Positions 41,696 to 50,650 of a DNA stretch of 54,056 bases are shown here, in pieces; position 1 is the first letter of the stretch; each line of letters opens with the position of its first letter. Source of the stretch: a virus; IMG/VR virus record IMGVR_UViG_3300042945_002470, positions 1-54,056 of that record; one strand, given 5' to 3'. Made by a program: the position numbers and the translations under genes. The notes under the pieces were generated by a model, which saw only the letters and a program-made list of their open reading frames with translations, was not told the DNA's origin and searched no databases.

Positions 41696-42360
41696 TGAAA
41701 ATAGGTGTTTCAATTAACGGTGTGTTACGTGATTTTTTTGGTAGGATAGAAAAAACACATACAAAATATTTTGGTTCAAAGGATGGGGAAGAAATATTCA
41801 TACACGATTATGATTTAGAAAAGTGGGTTAAATTCCCTGAAGAAGAAATTGTAAGAAATGAAATTGAATTTAATCCGGAATTTAACGAAAAAGAATTTGT
41901 AAAATCTGAATCAACATTTGAACTTACAGAAGTTAAAGACGAACCAATTACTGTTGAAGAATTTATATATGATAAGTGTTGTTTAGAGATATTTGGTTAT
42001 GCTGATGAAGTTATTGATGGTGCTGTACAATCAATTAATGGTTTAGATTTACAATTAAAAACAAATGAGAAAAAACATGATATTATTATAACAAGTCGTG
42101 AAGTAGGTAGAAGTATTCCTGCCACATTATTTTTTTTATCTAAAACTGGTTGTATGATACAAGATATTAAATTTACTTTAAATACGACAGACTGTTGGCA
42201 ACATGTTGATTGTATGATTACAGATCACCCAGAAATTTTAAACTCCAAACCCGAAGGTAAAACCACAATTAAAATAGAAAAAACATATAACAAAGACATA
42301 CCTTCAGAATATACTATTAAAACAGTTAAAGAACTTATAGGATTAGATTTGTTTAATTAA
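41695..42360 (+). CDS. HAD-fold nucleotidase-like protein lacking motif I aspartates
   Basis: 221 residues. KIGVSINGVLRDFFGRIEKT occupies the place of 'IGvDiDGVLaDf' in HAD/5'-nucleotidase-like proteins, with Ser and Asn instead of the two catalytic Asp. IIITSREVGRSIPATLFFLS matches motif II (Ser/Thr) and the following helix, and VDCMITDHPEIL resembles motif IV ('aDv.ITD.p...'). The loss of both Asp residues predicts no phosphatase activity, so a binding or regulatory role is likelier. It is coupled to phoH upstream. Confidence 0.6.
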   Translation: MKIGVSINGVLRDFFGRIEKTHTKYFGSKDGEEIFIHDYDLEKWVKFPEEEIVRNEIEFNPEFNEKEFVKSESTFELTEVKDEPITVEEFIYDKCCLEIFGYADEVIDGAVQSINGLDLQLKTNEKKHDIIITSREVGRSIPATLFFLSKTGCMIQDIKFTLNTTDCWQHVDCMITDHPEILNSKPEGKTTIKIEKTYNKDIPSEYTIKTVKELIGLDLFN

Positions 42361-42404
42361 TCTTTTAAAGTTTACTTATTACAATTATTAATTAAATCTA
42401 TTTT

Positions 42405-42788
42405 ATGAACAAATTTAAAAATACGGATAATAAGTCCTCATTGTTTGAGATAGCCGGAAATGAATTTTATTTTGATTTAGAAGCTTTAAGTCAATTTGTA
42501 AGGTTAGATAATTCTGAAAGTATCGAAGATATTTTAGGTGAAGCTAAAAAAGAAATTGAATCCGAAAAAAACAATGAAGTAGATGAGGTTGTGGACTACA
42601 GCCAAATAGTAGATTTAACCAAATGGGAAACTACCAAAGCTTTAATGGATGTTATTTTAAACGAAAATTCAATAGTCGATGAAGCTATGGGTAGCACCAA
42701 ACTAGGTGAACAATTATCCATTCCCTTTAGATTGTCATTTAACACATTATTAAAACATAATATAATAAAAGAAAACAATGGAAGATAA
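42405..42788 (+). CDS. Hypothetical acidic protein
   Basis: 127 residues. The first part is beta-like (SLFEIAGNEFYFDLEALSQF), followed by an acidic linker (KKEIESEKNNEVDEVVD) and a helical C-terminus (WETTKALMDVILNENSIVDE, then LSIPFRLSFNTLLKHNII). It is preceded by a 44-base A/T-rich gap without the GATATTTAT motif, and overlaps the next glycosyltransferase gene by 11 bases. Family not recognised. Confidence 0.6.
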   Translation: MNKFKNTDNKSSLFEIAGNEFYFDLEALSQFVRLDNSESIEDILGEAKKEIESEKNNEVDEVVDYSQIVDLTKWETTKALMDVILNENSIVDEAMGSTKLGEQLSIPFRLSFNTLLKHNIIKENNGR

Positions 42789-43851
42789 CACTAAACAAGT
42801 CGTTAAGAACGCAATCTCTAGTTTAGAGAACAAACAATTTAAAATTTATTTTTTCACAATGGATACCAAAGGTAATCCAATCGCTAGTTTGGCTAACATT
42901 TACGATCACGCTAAAATACTACGTGATTTAGGTTATGATGCACAAATTTTACATGAAAAAAATGATTACGTTTCAGTAGCCAATACATTAGGTGATGTTT
43001 ATGCTGAAATACCACACGTATCAATTGAATCTCAGCAATTAAAAGTTAATCCACAAGATTTTATAATCATACCTGAAGTATTTTCAAATGTAATGGAACA
43101 AACTTTAAATTTACCTTCTAAAAGAATTGTGTTCTCACAATCTTATGACTACATTTTTGAAATGTTAATGCCAGGTAAGAGTTGGTCTGATTATGGTATC
43201 ACAGATGTTATTACAACAACCGAAAAACAAAAAGAATATCTTGAAAGTTTGTTTTCTAAAAAAATTAAAGCTGAGGTAATTCCTGTAAGTATACCAGAAT
43301 ATTTTAAACCTTCTGATAAACCAAAAAAACCAATAATAGCGATTTCAACTCGTGACCAAAGAGATCTGGTAAAACTTTACAAGGCATTTTATTTAAAATA
43401 CCCTCATTTAAAATGGGTTTCTTTCCGTGATATGAGAGGTTTACCTAGAGAAACTTTTGCTAAATCATTATCGGAATCCTGTTTAGCTATTTGGATTGAC
43501 AAGGATTCTTCTTTTGGAACATTCCCTGTGGAAGCTATGAAATGTAATGTACCTGTTTTAGGGTTAGTACCCAACATGGTACCCGAATGGATGTCAGATA
43601 AAAACGGTCTTTGGACACATGACCCATTAATGATTGTTGATTTAATCGCTAACTATTTCCAAGCTTGGTTGGAGGATGGTGAACCTTCTGAGTTATATGA
43701 AGAAATGTCTAAACAAAAAGATACATACTCTTATGAGGAACAAAAATCAAAAATAAAAGAAGTTTATGAAAAATTCTTTACAAATAGAATTAATGAATTA
43801 AAATCTTCACTACCGTTAGAAGTGGAAAATAATGTAGAAACAGAAAAATAA
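42778..43851 (+). CDS. GT-B glycosyltransferase (GT4-like)
   Basis: 357 residues. FKIYFFTMDTKGNPIASLAN and HAKILRDLGYDAQILHEKND form the acceptor-domain start, and IIIPEVFSNVMEQT and RIVFSQSYDYIFEM follow. In the donor domain IAISTRDQRDLVKLYKAF and SSFGTFPVEAMKCNVPVLGL contain the 'E.F.....EAmacG.PVv' motif with Glu in EAMKC. It is located with phoH and the sigma gene rather than in the main island. It may be a more ancient phage gene and could modify virion proteins or DNA. Confidence 0.8.
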   Translation: MEDNTKQVVKNAISSLENKQFKIYFFTMDTKGNPIASLANIYDHAKILRDLGYDAQILHEKNDYVSVANTLGDVYAEIPHVSIESQQLKVNPQDFIIIPEVFSNVMEQTLNLPSKRIVFSQSYDYIFEMLMPGKSWSDYGITDVITTTEKQKEYLESLFSKKIKAEVIPVSIPEYFKPSDKPKKPIIAISTRDQRDLVKLYKAFYLKYPHLKWVSFRDMRGLPRETFAKSLSESCLAIWIDKDSSFGTFPVEAMKCNVPVLGLVPNMVPEWMSDKNGLWTHDPLMIVDLIANYFQAWLEDGEPSELYEEMSKQKDTYSYEEQKSKIKEVYEKFFTNRINELKSSLPLEVENNVETEK

Positions 43852-43859
43852 TTTAAAAA

Positions 43860-44660
43860 ATGGCAGAAAATAAAACAACAATCATAATCCCAATCCATAA
43901 AATGGATGACACTTTAAATTCTTATTTTGAAAAGGCTATTAAAAGTGTTGAAAACCAAAAAATTAACCCGGAAGAAGTTATTATTGTAACAGCAAAAGGA
44001 GTTAAAATTAATGAAGAATATTTAAAAAACGTAAATTATAGAATAGTAGTTAATGAAGGTAATACCGATTTTTGTTCACAAATTAATTTTGGTGTTGAAC
44101 AAGTTAAAACCACTTTCTTTTCTATATTGGAAGTTGATGATGAATATTCAAAAATATGGTTTGACAATGTTAATAAATACGTAGAGGCTTACGATGAAAC
44201 TGATGTTTTTTTACCTATTGTTTTAGACGTAAGTCCTGAAGGTCGTTTCTTACATTTTAGTAATGAACCTGTGTGGGCTAAAGATTTTTCTGATAAATTA
44301 GGATTTTTAGACAACGATGCTTTATTAAACTTCCCCAACTTCCAGTTGTCAGGTGCTGTTATTAAAGTAGACGCTTTTAAAGCCGTAGGTGGTTTAAAAC
44401 CTAGTATTAAACTTCATTTTATATATGAGTTTTTATTAAGAATGACTTATTATGATAAAAAAATAATGACCATTCCTAAATTAGGTTATAAAAAAGTTAA
44501 TATGAGACCAGATTCTTTATTTTTTAATTATCAAAATAAAGAAACGGATAAAATCGATGTTATTGAGGCCAGATTTTGGTTTAGTACCTCACGTAAAGAG
44601 TGTTATTTTAAAGCTGATCGTAACATAAAATTCGATAGAGAGACTTCTACAATAGTATAA
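43860..44660 (+). CDS. GT2-fold glycosyltransferase-like protein
   Basis: 266 residues. TTIIIPIHKMDDTLNSYFEK, EEVIIVTAKGVKINEEYLKN, NEGNTDFCSQINFGVEQ, and FFSILEVDDEYSKIWFDNVN (VDD as DxD-like site), then LSGAVIKVDAFKAVGGLKPS, follow the GT2 order. The C-terminus beyond residue 220 is short. It is nine bases after the GT4-like gene and one base coupled to the sigma factor gene, so expressed together with both. Confidence 0.75.
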   Translation: MAENKTTIIIPIHKMDDTLNSYFEKAIKSVENQKINPEEVIIVTAKGVKINEEYLKNVNYRIVVNEGNTDFCSQINFGVEQVKTTFFSILEVDDEYSKIWFDNVNKYVEAYDETDVFLPIVLDVSPEGRFLHFSNEPVWAKDFSDKLGFLDNDALLNFPNFQLSGAVIKVDAFKAVGGLKPSIKLHFIYEFLLRMTYYDKKIMTIPKLGYKKVNMRPDSLFFNYQNKETDKIDVIEARFWFSTSRKECYFKADRNIKFDRETSTIV

Positions 44661-45433
44661 TGTCCACAGAAAGAAAAAGAGGAAGAAAACCGTCAAAAGA
44701 TCCTTATTTTGGGCATGTAGAAGAATTAGCTGTTAAAGAGTTTTTATCTTTAGGCAATTTAATACATGACCCAAAATCATTAGAAGGATACAGATGGACT
44801 GGTAGTACTAAAGATGAATTTAGGAGAAATGAAATTTATCGTCAACACCTACAAGCTCCATTAAACAAAATGATAGAAAGTATCATTAGAAGATATAAGT
44901 TATATTCTAAAAGTATGACTTTTGAAGATTTACATTCTGATACTTTATCATTTTTAATGATGAAATTTCATAAATTTAAACCATCAAAAGGTAAAAAATC
45001 ATATTCTTATTATGGTACTGTTTGTAAACATTATTTATTAGGTAAACTAATAAAAGATGATAAAAAACTAAAAACTTTAATATCATATGAAGATATAGCC
45101 CCAGATTTAGAAGAAAATGAAGAGTACTCTTATGAAATAGATAATCAAGAATTAGATTTAACTTTATTAATAGACGAAATATCCAATTCGATTAAAGAAG
45201 AGTTACAGAGTAAAATTTTAACCGAAAACGAAATAAAAGTTGGTAATTCTTTGGTTTCTATTTTGGAAAATTGGGAGAATGTTTTTGAGGGTAAGGAAGC
45301 AACTAATAAGTATAATAAAAACTTAATTCTTTATTATATGAGAGAAATGACATCGTTAAGTACCAAAGATATTAGAAACGCAATGAAAAGATATCGTGGT
45401 ATTTATAAGTTTATAAAAGATGGTGGTTTATAA
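44660..45433 (+). CDS. Late sigma factor (T4 gp55-like)
   Basis: 257 residues. A basic N-terminus (TERKRGRKPSKDP) is followed by APLNKMIESIIRRYKLYSKS, FEDLHSDTLSFLMMKFHKF, and YSYYGTVCKHYLLGKLIK. These follow sigma-70 region 2 (core binding and -10 recognition: 'l...i..i...y........dl.q.......i.kFdp.k...fsyy...ik......'). It has no visible region 4, like T4 gp55, which recognises only a -10-type box. The GATATTTAT motif found before many genes here is a natural candidate for that box. Stop lies inside a hairpin. Confidence 0.68.
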   Translation: MSTERKRGRKPSKDPYFGHVEELAVKEFLSLGNLIHDPKSLEGYRWTGSTKDEFRRNEIYRQHLQAPLNKMIESIIRRYKLYSKSMTFEDLHSDTLSFLMMKFHKFKPSKGKKSYSYYGTVCKHYLLGKLIKDDKKLKTLISYEDIAPDLEENEEYSYEIDNQELDLTLLIDEISNSIKEELQSKILTENEIKVGNSLVSILENWENVFEGKEATNKYNKNLILYYMREMTSLSTKDIRNAMKRYRGIYKFIKDGGL

Positions 45434-45443
45434 AAACCACCAT
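45420..45443 (+). terminator. Hairpin overlapping the sigma gene stop codon
   Basis: ATGGTGGTTT (45420-45429) pairs with AAACCACCAT (45434-45443) around ATAA. TTTTGA follows, so the T run is short. It could be a weak terminator or transcript-end stabiliser between the sigma gene and the virion genes. Confidence 0.5.
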
Positions 45444-45447
45444 TTTG

Positions 45448-45455
45448 ATATTTAT
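45448..45455 (+). promoter_or_regulatory. Candidate phage promoter motif
   Basis: GATATTTATA begins at 45447, right after the hairpin and 16 bases before the ATG at 45472. It would start the baseplate/virion transcript. Confidence 0.48.
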
Positions 45456-45471
45456 AAATAAAAAAGAAATT

Positions 45472-45867
45472 ATGGGCAGACCACAGAAAAAACAAGTAAA
45501 ATTAAATACGGAAAGTTTTTTGGGTATAACCCAAGAGGCTTATAATGAACTTGTAGAACAAAGAAGTACTTGCATACGTACAATTAACGAAAATAAGAAT
45601 AAAGTTAATGTAGAAGACATGCATGACTTAACCAACTTAAATAAAGCTAACACCGACCTTCTTAAAATTATTGATTCCACTATAGATAAAAAAATATCAT
45701 TAGTTAAACTAATGAGCCAATTAATTTTTAAAGGTGGTGAATCCGATACAAGTGGTAATGTAAACGGTTCTTTAACACCTGAAGATATGGCTTTACTACG
45801 TGGTATTTTTAATGAAGATGGTGATAAAAGTGATGATGATGATAAAAAAAACTACAAAATTAAATAA
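45472..45867 (+). CDS. Small helical protein, possible small terminase or virion factor
   Basis: 131 residues from the ATG at 45472 (MGRPQKKQVKLNTESFLG). A start 27 bases upstream is possible but would remove the spacing to the promoter motif. A helical centre with Asn/Lys/Leu (YNELVEQRSTCIRTINENKN, and NKANTDLLKIIDSTIDKKIS) is followed by an acidic Asp-rich tail (EDGDKSDDDDKK). This might be a small terminase subunit or an assembly factor. No clear signature. One-base overlap with the next gene. Confidence 0.55.
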   Translation: MGRPQKKQVKLNTESFLGITQEAYNELVEQRSTCIRTINENKNKVNVEDMHDLTNLNKANTDLLKIIDSTIDKKISLVKLMSQLIFKGGESDTSGNVNGSLTPEDMALLRGIFNEDGDKSDDDDKKNYKIK

Positions 45868-47297
45868 TGGGTTTTATTGAAGAAAAAACAGAAATTATTA
45901 ATAATGTAGCTTTATTTGAGGTATTAAAGGATTTGCCGAAAACTAAGTCGACTTCTTCATTGGAATCTGTTAACACAAAAAGTAAAAATTTATTACCTTA
46001 TCTATTAGACTTATTTAGTACTGTATGTAAAGAACAAGAAAACGGTAAAGATAGAGCCAAATGTGAGGCAACTAGAATTTTAACAGAAATTTTGATACAA
46101 TTTTTCCCACAATTAATTAAAATATTAAAAGACGGTATAATTGAAGGCATTAAAGCTGGTTTAGCTTGTGGTGTTGACTTTAACATACCAAGTCCGGCTC
46201 CGACAATTGTAGTAAAGGCTGAAAAAATAGATTTTACTGATATGTTAAAAATAGATCCAAACAGTGATATAGGCTCTATGTTATACGGAACAAGTTCTAA
46301 TGAAGACTTTAATTGGTTTTTATATGATTTAATACAAACAGGTGGGTCTAGTAATTGGAAAAATTTGGTTGATGTCACGTACGATCAAAATACACAAAAT
46401 TTTGAAATGAAGATAGACCAATCTTATGTTGGTAAATCCTTCAATCAATTTTTAATTGATTTTATTAATTCAATAGAATTATTGACTTTGGCGACTTTAA
46501 TACCAAGAATTCTTAACATATTAACAGGTGTTCTAGGTGCCAATCTCCCCAACATTAACACAAGTATAGAAAAATTATTGGCTCTAGAAAAAGTTAATAA
46601 ATTACAAGATAAATTTAATAGTTCAGATCCTTGTAAAGAAGATTATGTTTATGATGATAGTTACTTTAAATTTACAAATGAAGAAACTTATGAGATGGAA
46701 AACATTGCCAATCAAAAAAAGACTGGTGTTGTTTATTTAAATTTGGGTTGTGGTTTATTACCTGTTACGGTTAACATACCTTTATTGAAAGGTATATCTG
46801 ATGAAATAAAAAACACGCCTCCATCTAAAATAGATGTTGTTATTACACAATCTATAGACAGTATAAATAATGACCTAACCAACAATGTACCCGACAGTGA
46901 TAAAAACGTATCCAAATTGTCCTTAAATTTAAAAATGTTGGAACAATTACCTAAAGTATTTACTAATATTATTTTAGAACCTAAAATAGTTTCATTGTAT
47001 AAATTATCTATGAAGACTGTTAATGATATAACATTTAATGTTACTGATGGTTTTGATTATGCTATAGCGACTAGAGTATTTTTTGAGTATGTTTCAAGAG
47101 AATCTCTAGCAGCTTTACTAGAAATAATATTTAGACAACTCAAAAAAGAAATACTTTCATTAGTTGCTGAAATAGCAGCAAAAATAATTAAGGAACGGGA
47201 GGATAGAAGAATTAAACAAATAAATAATATAGTTTTAGGAATTGTAGAAGGTGCAATAATTGCTGCACCAATACCTAACACATCTAAATATATTTAA
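45867..47297 (+). CDS. Virion structural protein, unknown (476 residues)
   Basis: It has amphipathic helical regions (LLPYLLDLFSTVCKEQ and RILTEILIQFFPQLIKILKD), a beta part with GVVYLNLGCGLLPVTVNIP, and a C-terminal helical region (LAALLEIIFRQLKKEILSLV, then NNIVLGIVEGAIIAAP). The pattern is of a large assembly protein associated with membrane or hub rather than an enzyme. Located in the same tightly packed unit as the baseplate OB-fold protein at 47910, so a baseplate or tail role is inferred. I do not recognise the family. Confidence 0.6.
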   Translation: MGFIEEKTEIINNVALFEVLKDLPKTKSTSSLESVNTKSKNLLPYLLDLFSTVCKEQENGKDRAKCEATRILTEILIQFFPQLIKILKDGIIEGIKAGLACGVDFNIPSPAPTIVVKAEKIDFTDMLKIDPNSDIGSMLYGTSSNEDFNWFLYDLIQTGGSSNWKNLVDVTYDQNTQNFEMKIDQSYVGKSFNQFLIDFINSIELLTLATLIPRILNILTGVLGANLPNINTSIEKLLALEKVNKLQDKFNSSDPCKEDYVYDDSYFKFTNEETYEMENIANQKKTGVVYLNLGCGLLPVTVNIPLLKGISDEIKNTPPSKIDVVITQSIDSINNDLTNNVPDSDKNVSKLSLNLKMLEQLPKVFTNIILEPKIVSLYKLSMKTVNDITFNVTDGFDYAIATRVFFEYVSRESLAALLEIIFRQLKKEILSLVAEIAAKIIKEREDRRIKQINNIVLGIVEGAIIAAPIPNTSKYI

Positions 47298-47298
47298 T

Positions 47299-47727
47299 AT
47301 GGCTAAATGTAAAGACACCGGTAAAACAGATTTTAAAAACCCAAATTCAATTTTAAAAGCTTTACTTAATTTATTTAAAATAGGGAATTCTGTATCAACT
47401 AATATATTACCCGCATCAGCTGTTTTTGGTGCTAGATGTGGTGATTTTAATGCTTCTGAAATAGCGGCAAAAATAATAAGAAGACAAGCCGAAGCTGGTA
47501 TACCTGTAGGACCGTTACCTAGTGGTAAAGTTTCACCAGATGAAATAATGGAAAAAATTAGAATAGAAGAAATGGTTGAAGCTATTTCTACAAAATTAGT
47601 TATGCAAGTTGCTATACAACCTGGAACTGCTTTACAGGCAACTGGTATTGCAGGACCTGGTTTACCAGTACAAACAGCTGGTACTATAGTAGGTATAGCT
47701 AAAGGTAAAGCTGTTGTTTGTAATTAA
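47299..47727 (+). CDS. Small virion-type protein
   Basis: 142 residues from the ATG at 47299, one base after the previous stop. An earlier in-frame start would overlap the preceding gene. It has a Lys-rich N-terminus (MAKCKDTGKTDFKNPNSI), helices (AAKIIRRQAEAG, a PDEIMEKIRIEEMVEAISTK segment), and a Gly/Ala/Pro-rich end (LQATGIAGPGLPVQTAGT). It may be a membrane-touching or hub accessory protein. Function unknown. Confidence 0.6.
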   Translation: MAKCKDTGKTDFKNPNSILKALLNLFKIGNSVSTNILPASAVFGARCGDFNASEIAAKIIRRQAEAGIPVGPLPSGKVSPDEIMEKIRIEEMVEAISTKLVMQVAIQPGTALQATGIAGPGLPVQTAGTIVGIAKGKAVVCN

Positions 47728-47730
47728 TAG

Positions 47731-47913
47731 ATGGAAAAGATTAAAAATAAAAGTAATGCAGAACTCATCGAAATGCAAAAAAAATTAAAAGATGAGTTTG
47801 AAAAAATTAGGACCGATTTAGTTAATTTATATGATTATTGGACCTTAATTGAAGTAAAATATAACGAAATAAATAACGAATTAAACAATAGGTTTGGAAT
47901 TAACAATAAATGA
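47731..47913 (+). CDS. Short coiled-coil protein
   Basis: 60 residues with heptad-like spacing of Leu/Ile (SNAELIEMQKKLKDEF, RTDLVNLYDYW, VKYNEINNELNNRF). Its ATG is three bases after the preceding stop and its end overlaps the next gene by four bases (ATGA). The context and packing make it a real gene despite its size. A chaperone or small structural connector of the baseplate is plausible. Confidence 0.6.
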   Translation: MEKIKNKSNAELIEMQKKLKDEFEKIRTDLVNLYDYWTLIEVKYNEINNELNNRFGINNK

Positions 47914-49019
47914 GTTTAGATGATTTTATAAGAGTTGACCTAGGTTATGGTGATTCAAGATTAGATAAAAAAACTTTTCCTTTATGGTATTATGGTATCG
48001 TAGAAAGAGTTGACGATACTTTTTATGCTGGTCGTATTAAAGTCAGAATTGAAGGTGTTGATAGAAAAATTTTGTTGCCGGCCGGTGGTAAAACAAAAAT
48101 AGAAAATAAAGAATTAGGTAATGAAGATAGTGATGCTTATTTACCTTGGTGTGAACCTTTATTACCTAAATTCCTTAACATTGTACCACAAGTTGGTGAG
48201 ATGGTTAAGGTCGCTGTTTTTGATTATCGTAATAAACAACAAAGAAGGCAATATATAGGTCCTGTTATAGGCCAAAAAACACCAGCAGATTTTCAATACA
48301 ATGACTATAATATAGCAACTTTACAAACAGAGAATTCTGCATATTCACCAGCTTATGATAATTGGCCAGAATCCAGTCAAGGTAATTGGTCTATATACCC
48401 TAATGTTAGTGATGTTGCTTTATTGGGTAGAAGAAATACGGATTTAATATTAAGAAATAAATCCAATTATGATGAAATAATATTAAGATCGGGTAAGATT
48501 GATTATAGAAATCTAAACACAAATAGTCCACCTATATCTTTAAACATTAAAAATCCGGCTTATATCACAATAAATCATACATTCCCAACAGAAAATAAAA
48601 CAGAAACACAAACAAATTTAGGTTTAGGGAATGATAGAACCCACATTAATTTAGTAGCGGATAAATTGAATTTGATAAGTCATATGGGTTCATCAGCCAA
48701 AGGTAAGGCACCTGTAATATTGAATGGTGATGATGTTTTACAACAAATTATAACAGAAAACACCAAATTACACCCATTAATTTATGGTGATGTTTTATGG
48801 GAATTCATGAGTATTCTTAGGTCATATATAGAGGGTCATATACACGAGGGTTCTAGATTACCTTCAGATAAAAGTGGACCTACTTTAGAATTAATCAAAT
48901 GGTTTAATAAAAATTTAGGTAACCGAGTAAGTAAACCAAGTCCAGATTTAACGGTTGAAAACAGTTATGTTGATTTTGAAGGTTGTACATTCTTAAGCAA
49001 AGGTGTTAGAACTAATTAA
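47910..49019 (+). CDS. Baseplate hub/spike OB-fold protein (gp5-like N-terminal domain)
   Basis: 369 residues. PLWYYGIVERVDDTFYAGRI, KVRIEGVDRK, LPWCEPLLPKFLNIVPQVGE, MVKVAVFDYRNKQQRRQYIG and PVIGQ follow the OB domain of T4 gp5/VgrG ('yGiV.d.dDP...grv.vr...'; 'lPWA.p..p......P..Ge.v.v....'). After that come beta-type repeats (DLILRNKSNYDEIILRSGKI, SLNIKNPAYITINHTF), which could form a short spike. No lysozyme domain is present, unlike T4 gp5. C-terminal IEGHIHEGSRLPSDKSGP is typical of such proteins. Confidence 0.75.
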   Translation: MSLDDFIRVDLGYGDSRLDKKTFPLWYYGIVERVDDTFYAGRIKVRIEGVDRKILLPAGGKTKIENKELGNEDSDAYLPWCEPLLPKFLNIVPQVGEMVKVAVFDYRNKQQRRQYIGPVIGQKTPADFQYNDYNIATLQTENSAYSPAYDNWPESSQGNWSIYPNVSDVALLGRRNTDLILRNKSNYDEIILRSGKIDYRNLNTNSPPISLNIKNPAYITINHTFPTENKTETQTNLGLGNDRTHINLVADKLNLISHMGSSAKGKAPVILNGDDVLQQIITENTKLHPLIYGDVLWEFMSILRSYIEGHIHEGSRLPSDKSGPTLELIKWFNKNLGNRVSKPSPDLTVENSYVDFEGCTFLSKGVRTN

Positions 49020-49060
49020 TTCCCGATGATATTTATAGTAAAAAAAGATTAATGGGAATT
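49018..49060 (+). promoter_or_regulatory. Candidate promoter motif bracketed by an inverted repeat
   Basis: GATATTTATA (49028-49037) lies 14 bases before the ATG at 49052. AATTCCC (49018-49024) and GGGAATT (49054-49060) flank it. The right arm covers the start codon's G and the next codons, so a leader hairpin from read-through transcripts could hide the start. Confidence 0.45.
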
Positions 49061-50599
49061 TTAAGGACATATTTCAATAAAGATACCACTTTAATTAGGG
49101 ATTCTTATGTTAATACAGGTAGAAACCCTATTGTGGAACTGTTTCACGGTGGATCATTAAAAGCTGAGGAAGTAAAATACTCAAGATATATATTTGATTT
49201 AAATTTTGATGAGATACTAAAAAAGGTTAATTCTAAAGATATACCTTACGTAAATGGGATGACCCATACGTTAAAAATGACTAACACATCTTGTTTTGAC
49301 CAAGAACAACTATGTAAAACAGTTTCATCATGTGTTGGTGAAATCAAAAGAGCCACTTGTTTTGAATTAATATTATTCCAAGTCCCAGAATCATGGTGTG
49401 AAGGTAATGGTTATGATTACACACAAACTACTGTTTCTTGTGCTGAAGGTGATAAAGTATATTGTGAGGGCCCAGCAAATTGGTTTGTTAGAGGTGATGT
49501 TACAACGTGTTGGTCCAATCAAGGTGTTTATGGTACCGACCCAAGTAATTGGTGTGCTTCTGGTACTACTAGTGGTACTTCTGGTACTACAATATGTAGT
49601 GGGGGTACAAATTTAATTATTGCTACGCAACATTTTGATTTTGGTAATGAAAATGTTTGTATTGATGTTACTGATTATATAAATGGTTTAATTTTAAGTG
49701 GTTACACAGGACTTACATATGGATTAGGTTTGGCTTTTAAACCTGCTTTAGAACAGGCACCTTTAGAGGATGCTGAGTATGTTGGTTTTTTCGGTAAAGA
49801 AACTAATACAGTATTTGAACCGTTTTTAGAGACAAAATGGGATGACAGAATTAGTGATGATAGAAATAAATTTTATCTAAATAAATCTAACAACATATGT
49901 TTATATGTTAACGCCGGAGGTCAGAACACTAATGCGACTTTTAGTGGTGTAGATATATACGACCAAAATGACGATTTGTTTACAACAATACCGTCATCAG
50001 GTATTACGCAAGTAACAAGAGGGGTTTATTGTGTTAATTTAACAGTAGACGATAATCCAACATCTGGTTATTGTGGTAACATACAATTCCGTGATGTATG
50101 GAAAGATGTTACAGTAGGTTCTAAACATTTAGGTAACGTAATATTAGACTTTATAGTGTTGGAAGACACTGACTACTACAGAATTGGATCTACTAACAGT
50201 GCAAATGCCAATGGATTAGGTGTGGGTTCTGCTAGTAATATGTCTATTTATGATTACGAGTTTAATGTGGTAGGTATAAAAAGAAAAGAAAAAATTAAAA
50301 GAGGTGATACTAGACGTGTGAATGTTAATGTACGTATACCTTACACATACGACCAAACGGCTTTATTGGATAAGGTTTATTATAGGATATTCATTAAAGA
50401 AGGTGGTCATATACAAATAGATTATATAGATTGGCAAGAAGTTAGTAGGACACCTGATGGTAATTTCTTCTTAGTAGATACATCTTGGTTTATACCTAAC
50501 GATTATTTTATTGAAATTAAAATTGAATCTAGCGGGGAAGTTAGAACATATGGTGACATAATACCTTTTGAGGTTGTATCAGAAAAAGATTGGTGTTAA
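49052..50599 (+). CDS. Cys-rich beta-sandwich virion protein
   Basis: 515 residues. KDTTLIRDSYVNTGRNPIVE, LFHGG, KYSRYIFDLNFDEIL, and HTLKMTNTSCFDQEQLC resemble the start of DNRLRE-like beta-sandwich surface modules (D..v.....NP...l..g.....R.ll.Fdl......atL.l..t). A central Cys/Gly/Ser-Thr-rich part (ESWCEGNGYDYT, WCASGTTSGTSGTTICSGG) may coordinate metal or form disulfides. FNVVGIKRKEKIKRGDTRRV and YRIFIKEGGHIQIDYIDWQE follow, possibly a second sandwich. It has its own promoter motif and a terminator right after. Likely a baseplate or fibre-attachment protein. Confidence 0.65.
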   Translation: MGILRTYFNKDTTLIRDSYVNTGRNPIVELFHGGSLKAEEVKYSRYIFDLNFDEILKKVNSKDIPYVNGMTHTLKMTNTSCFDQEQLCKTVSSCVGEIKRATCFELILFQVPESWCEGNGYDYTQTTVSCAEGDKVYCEGPANWFVRGDVTTCWSNQGVYGTDPSNWCASGTTSGTSGTTICSGGTNLIIATQHFDFGNENVCIDVTDYINGLILSGYTGLTYGLGLAFKPALEQAPLEDAEYVGFFGKETNTVFEPFLETKWDDRISDDRNKFYLNKSNNICLYVNAGGQNTNATFSGVDIYDQNDDLFTTIPSSGITQVTRGVYCVNLTVDDNPTSGYCGNIQFRDVWKDVTVGSKHLGNVILDFIVLEDTDYYRIGSTNSANANGLGVGSASNMSIYDYEFNVVGIKRKEKIKRGDTRRVNVNVRIPYTYDQTALLDKVYYRIFIKEGGHIQIDYIDWQEVSRTPDGNFFLVDTSWFIPNDYFIEIKIESSGEVRTYGDIIPFEVVSEKDWC

Positions 50600-50619
50600 A
50601 AACACAAAATGATATTAAC

Positions 50620-50646
50620 AAAAAACCCCGAGAAATCGGGGTTTTT
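50620..50646. terminator. Bidirectional rho-independent terminator
   Basis: CCCCGA (50626-50631) and TCGGGG (50636-50641) form a stem with a GAAA tetraloop, flanked by A5 and T5. It sits between convergent genes ending at 50599 (plus) and 50651 (minus) and would stop transcripts from both sides. Confidence 0.92.
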
Positions 50647-50650
50647 AATT

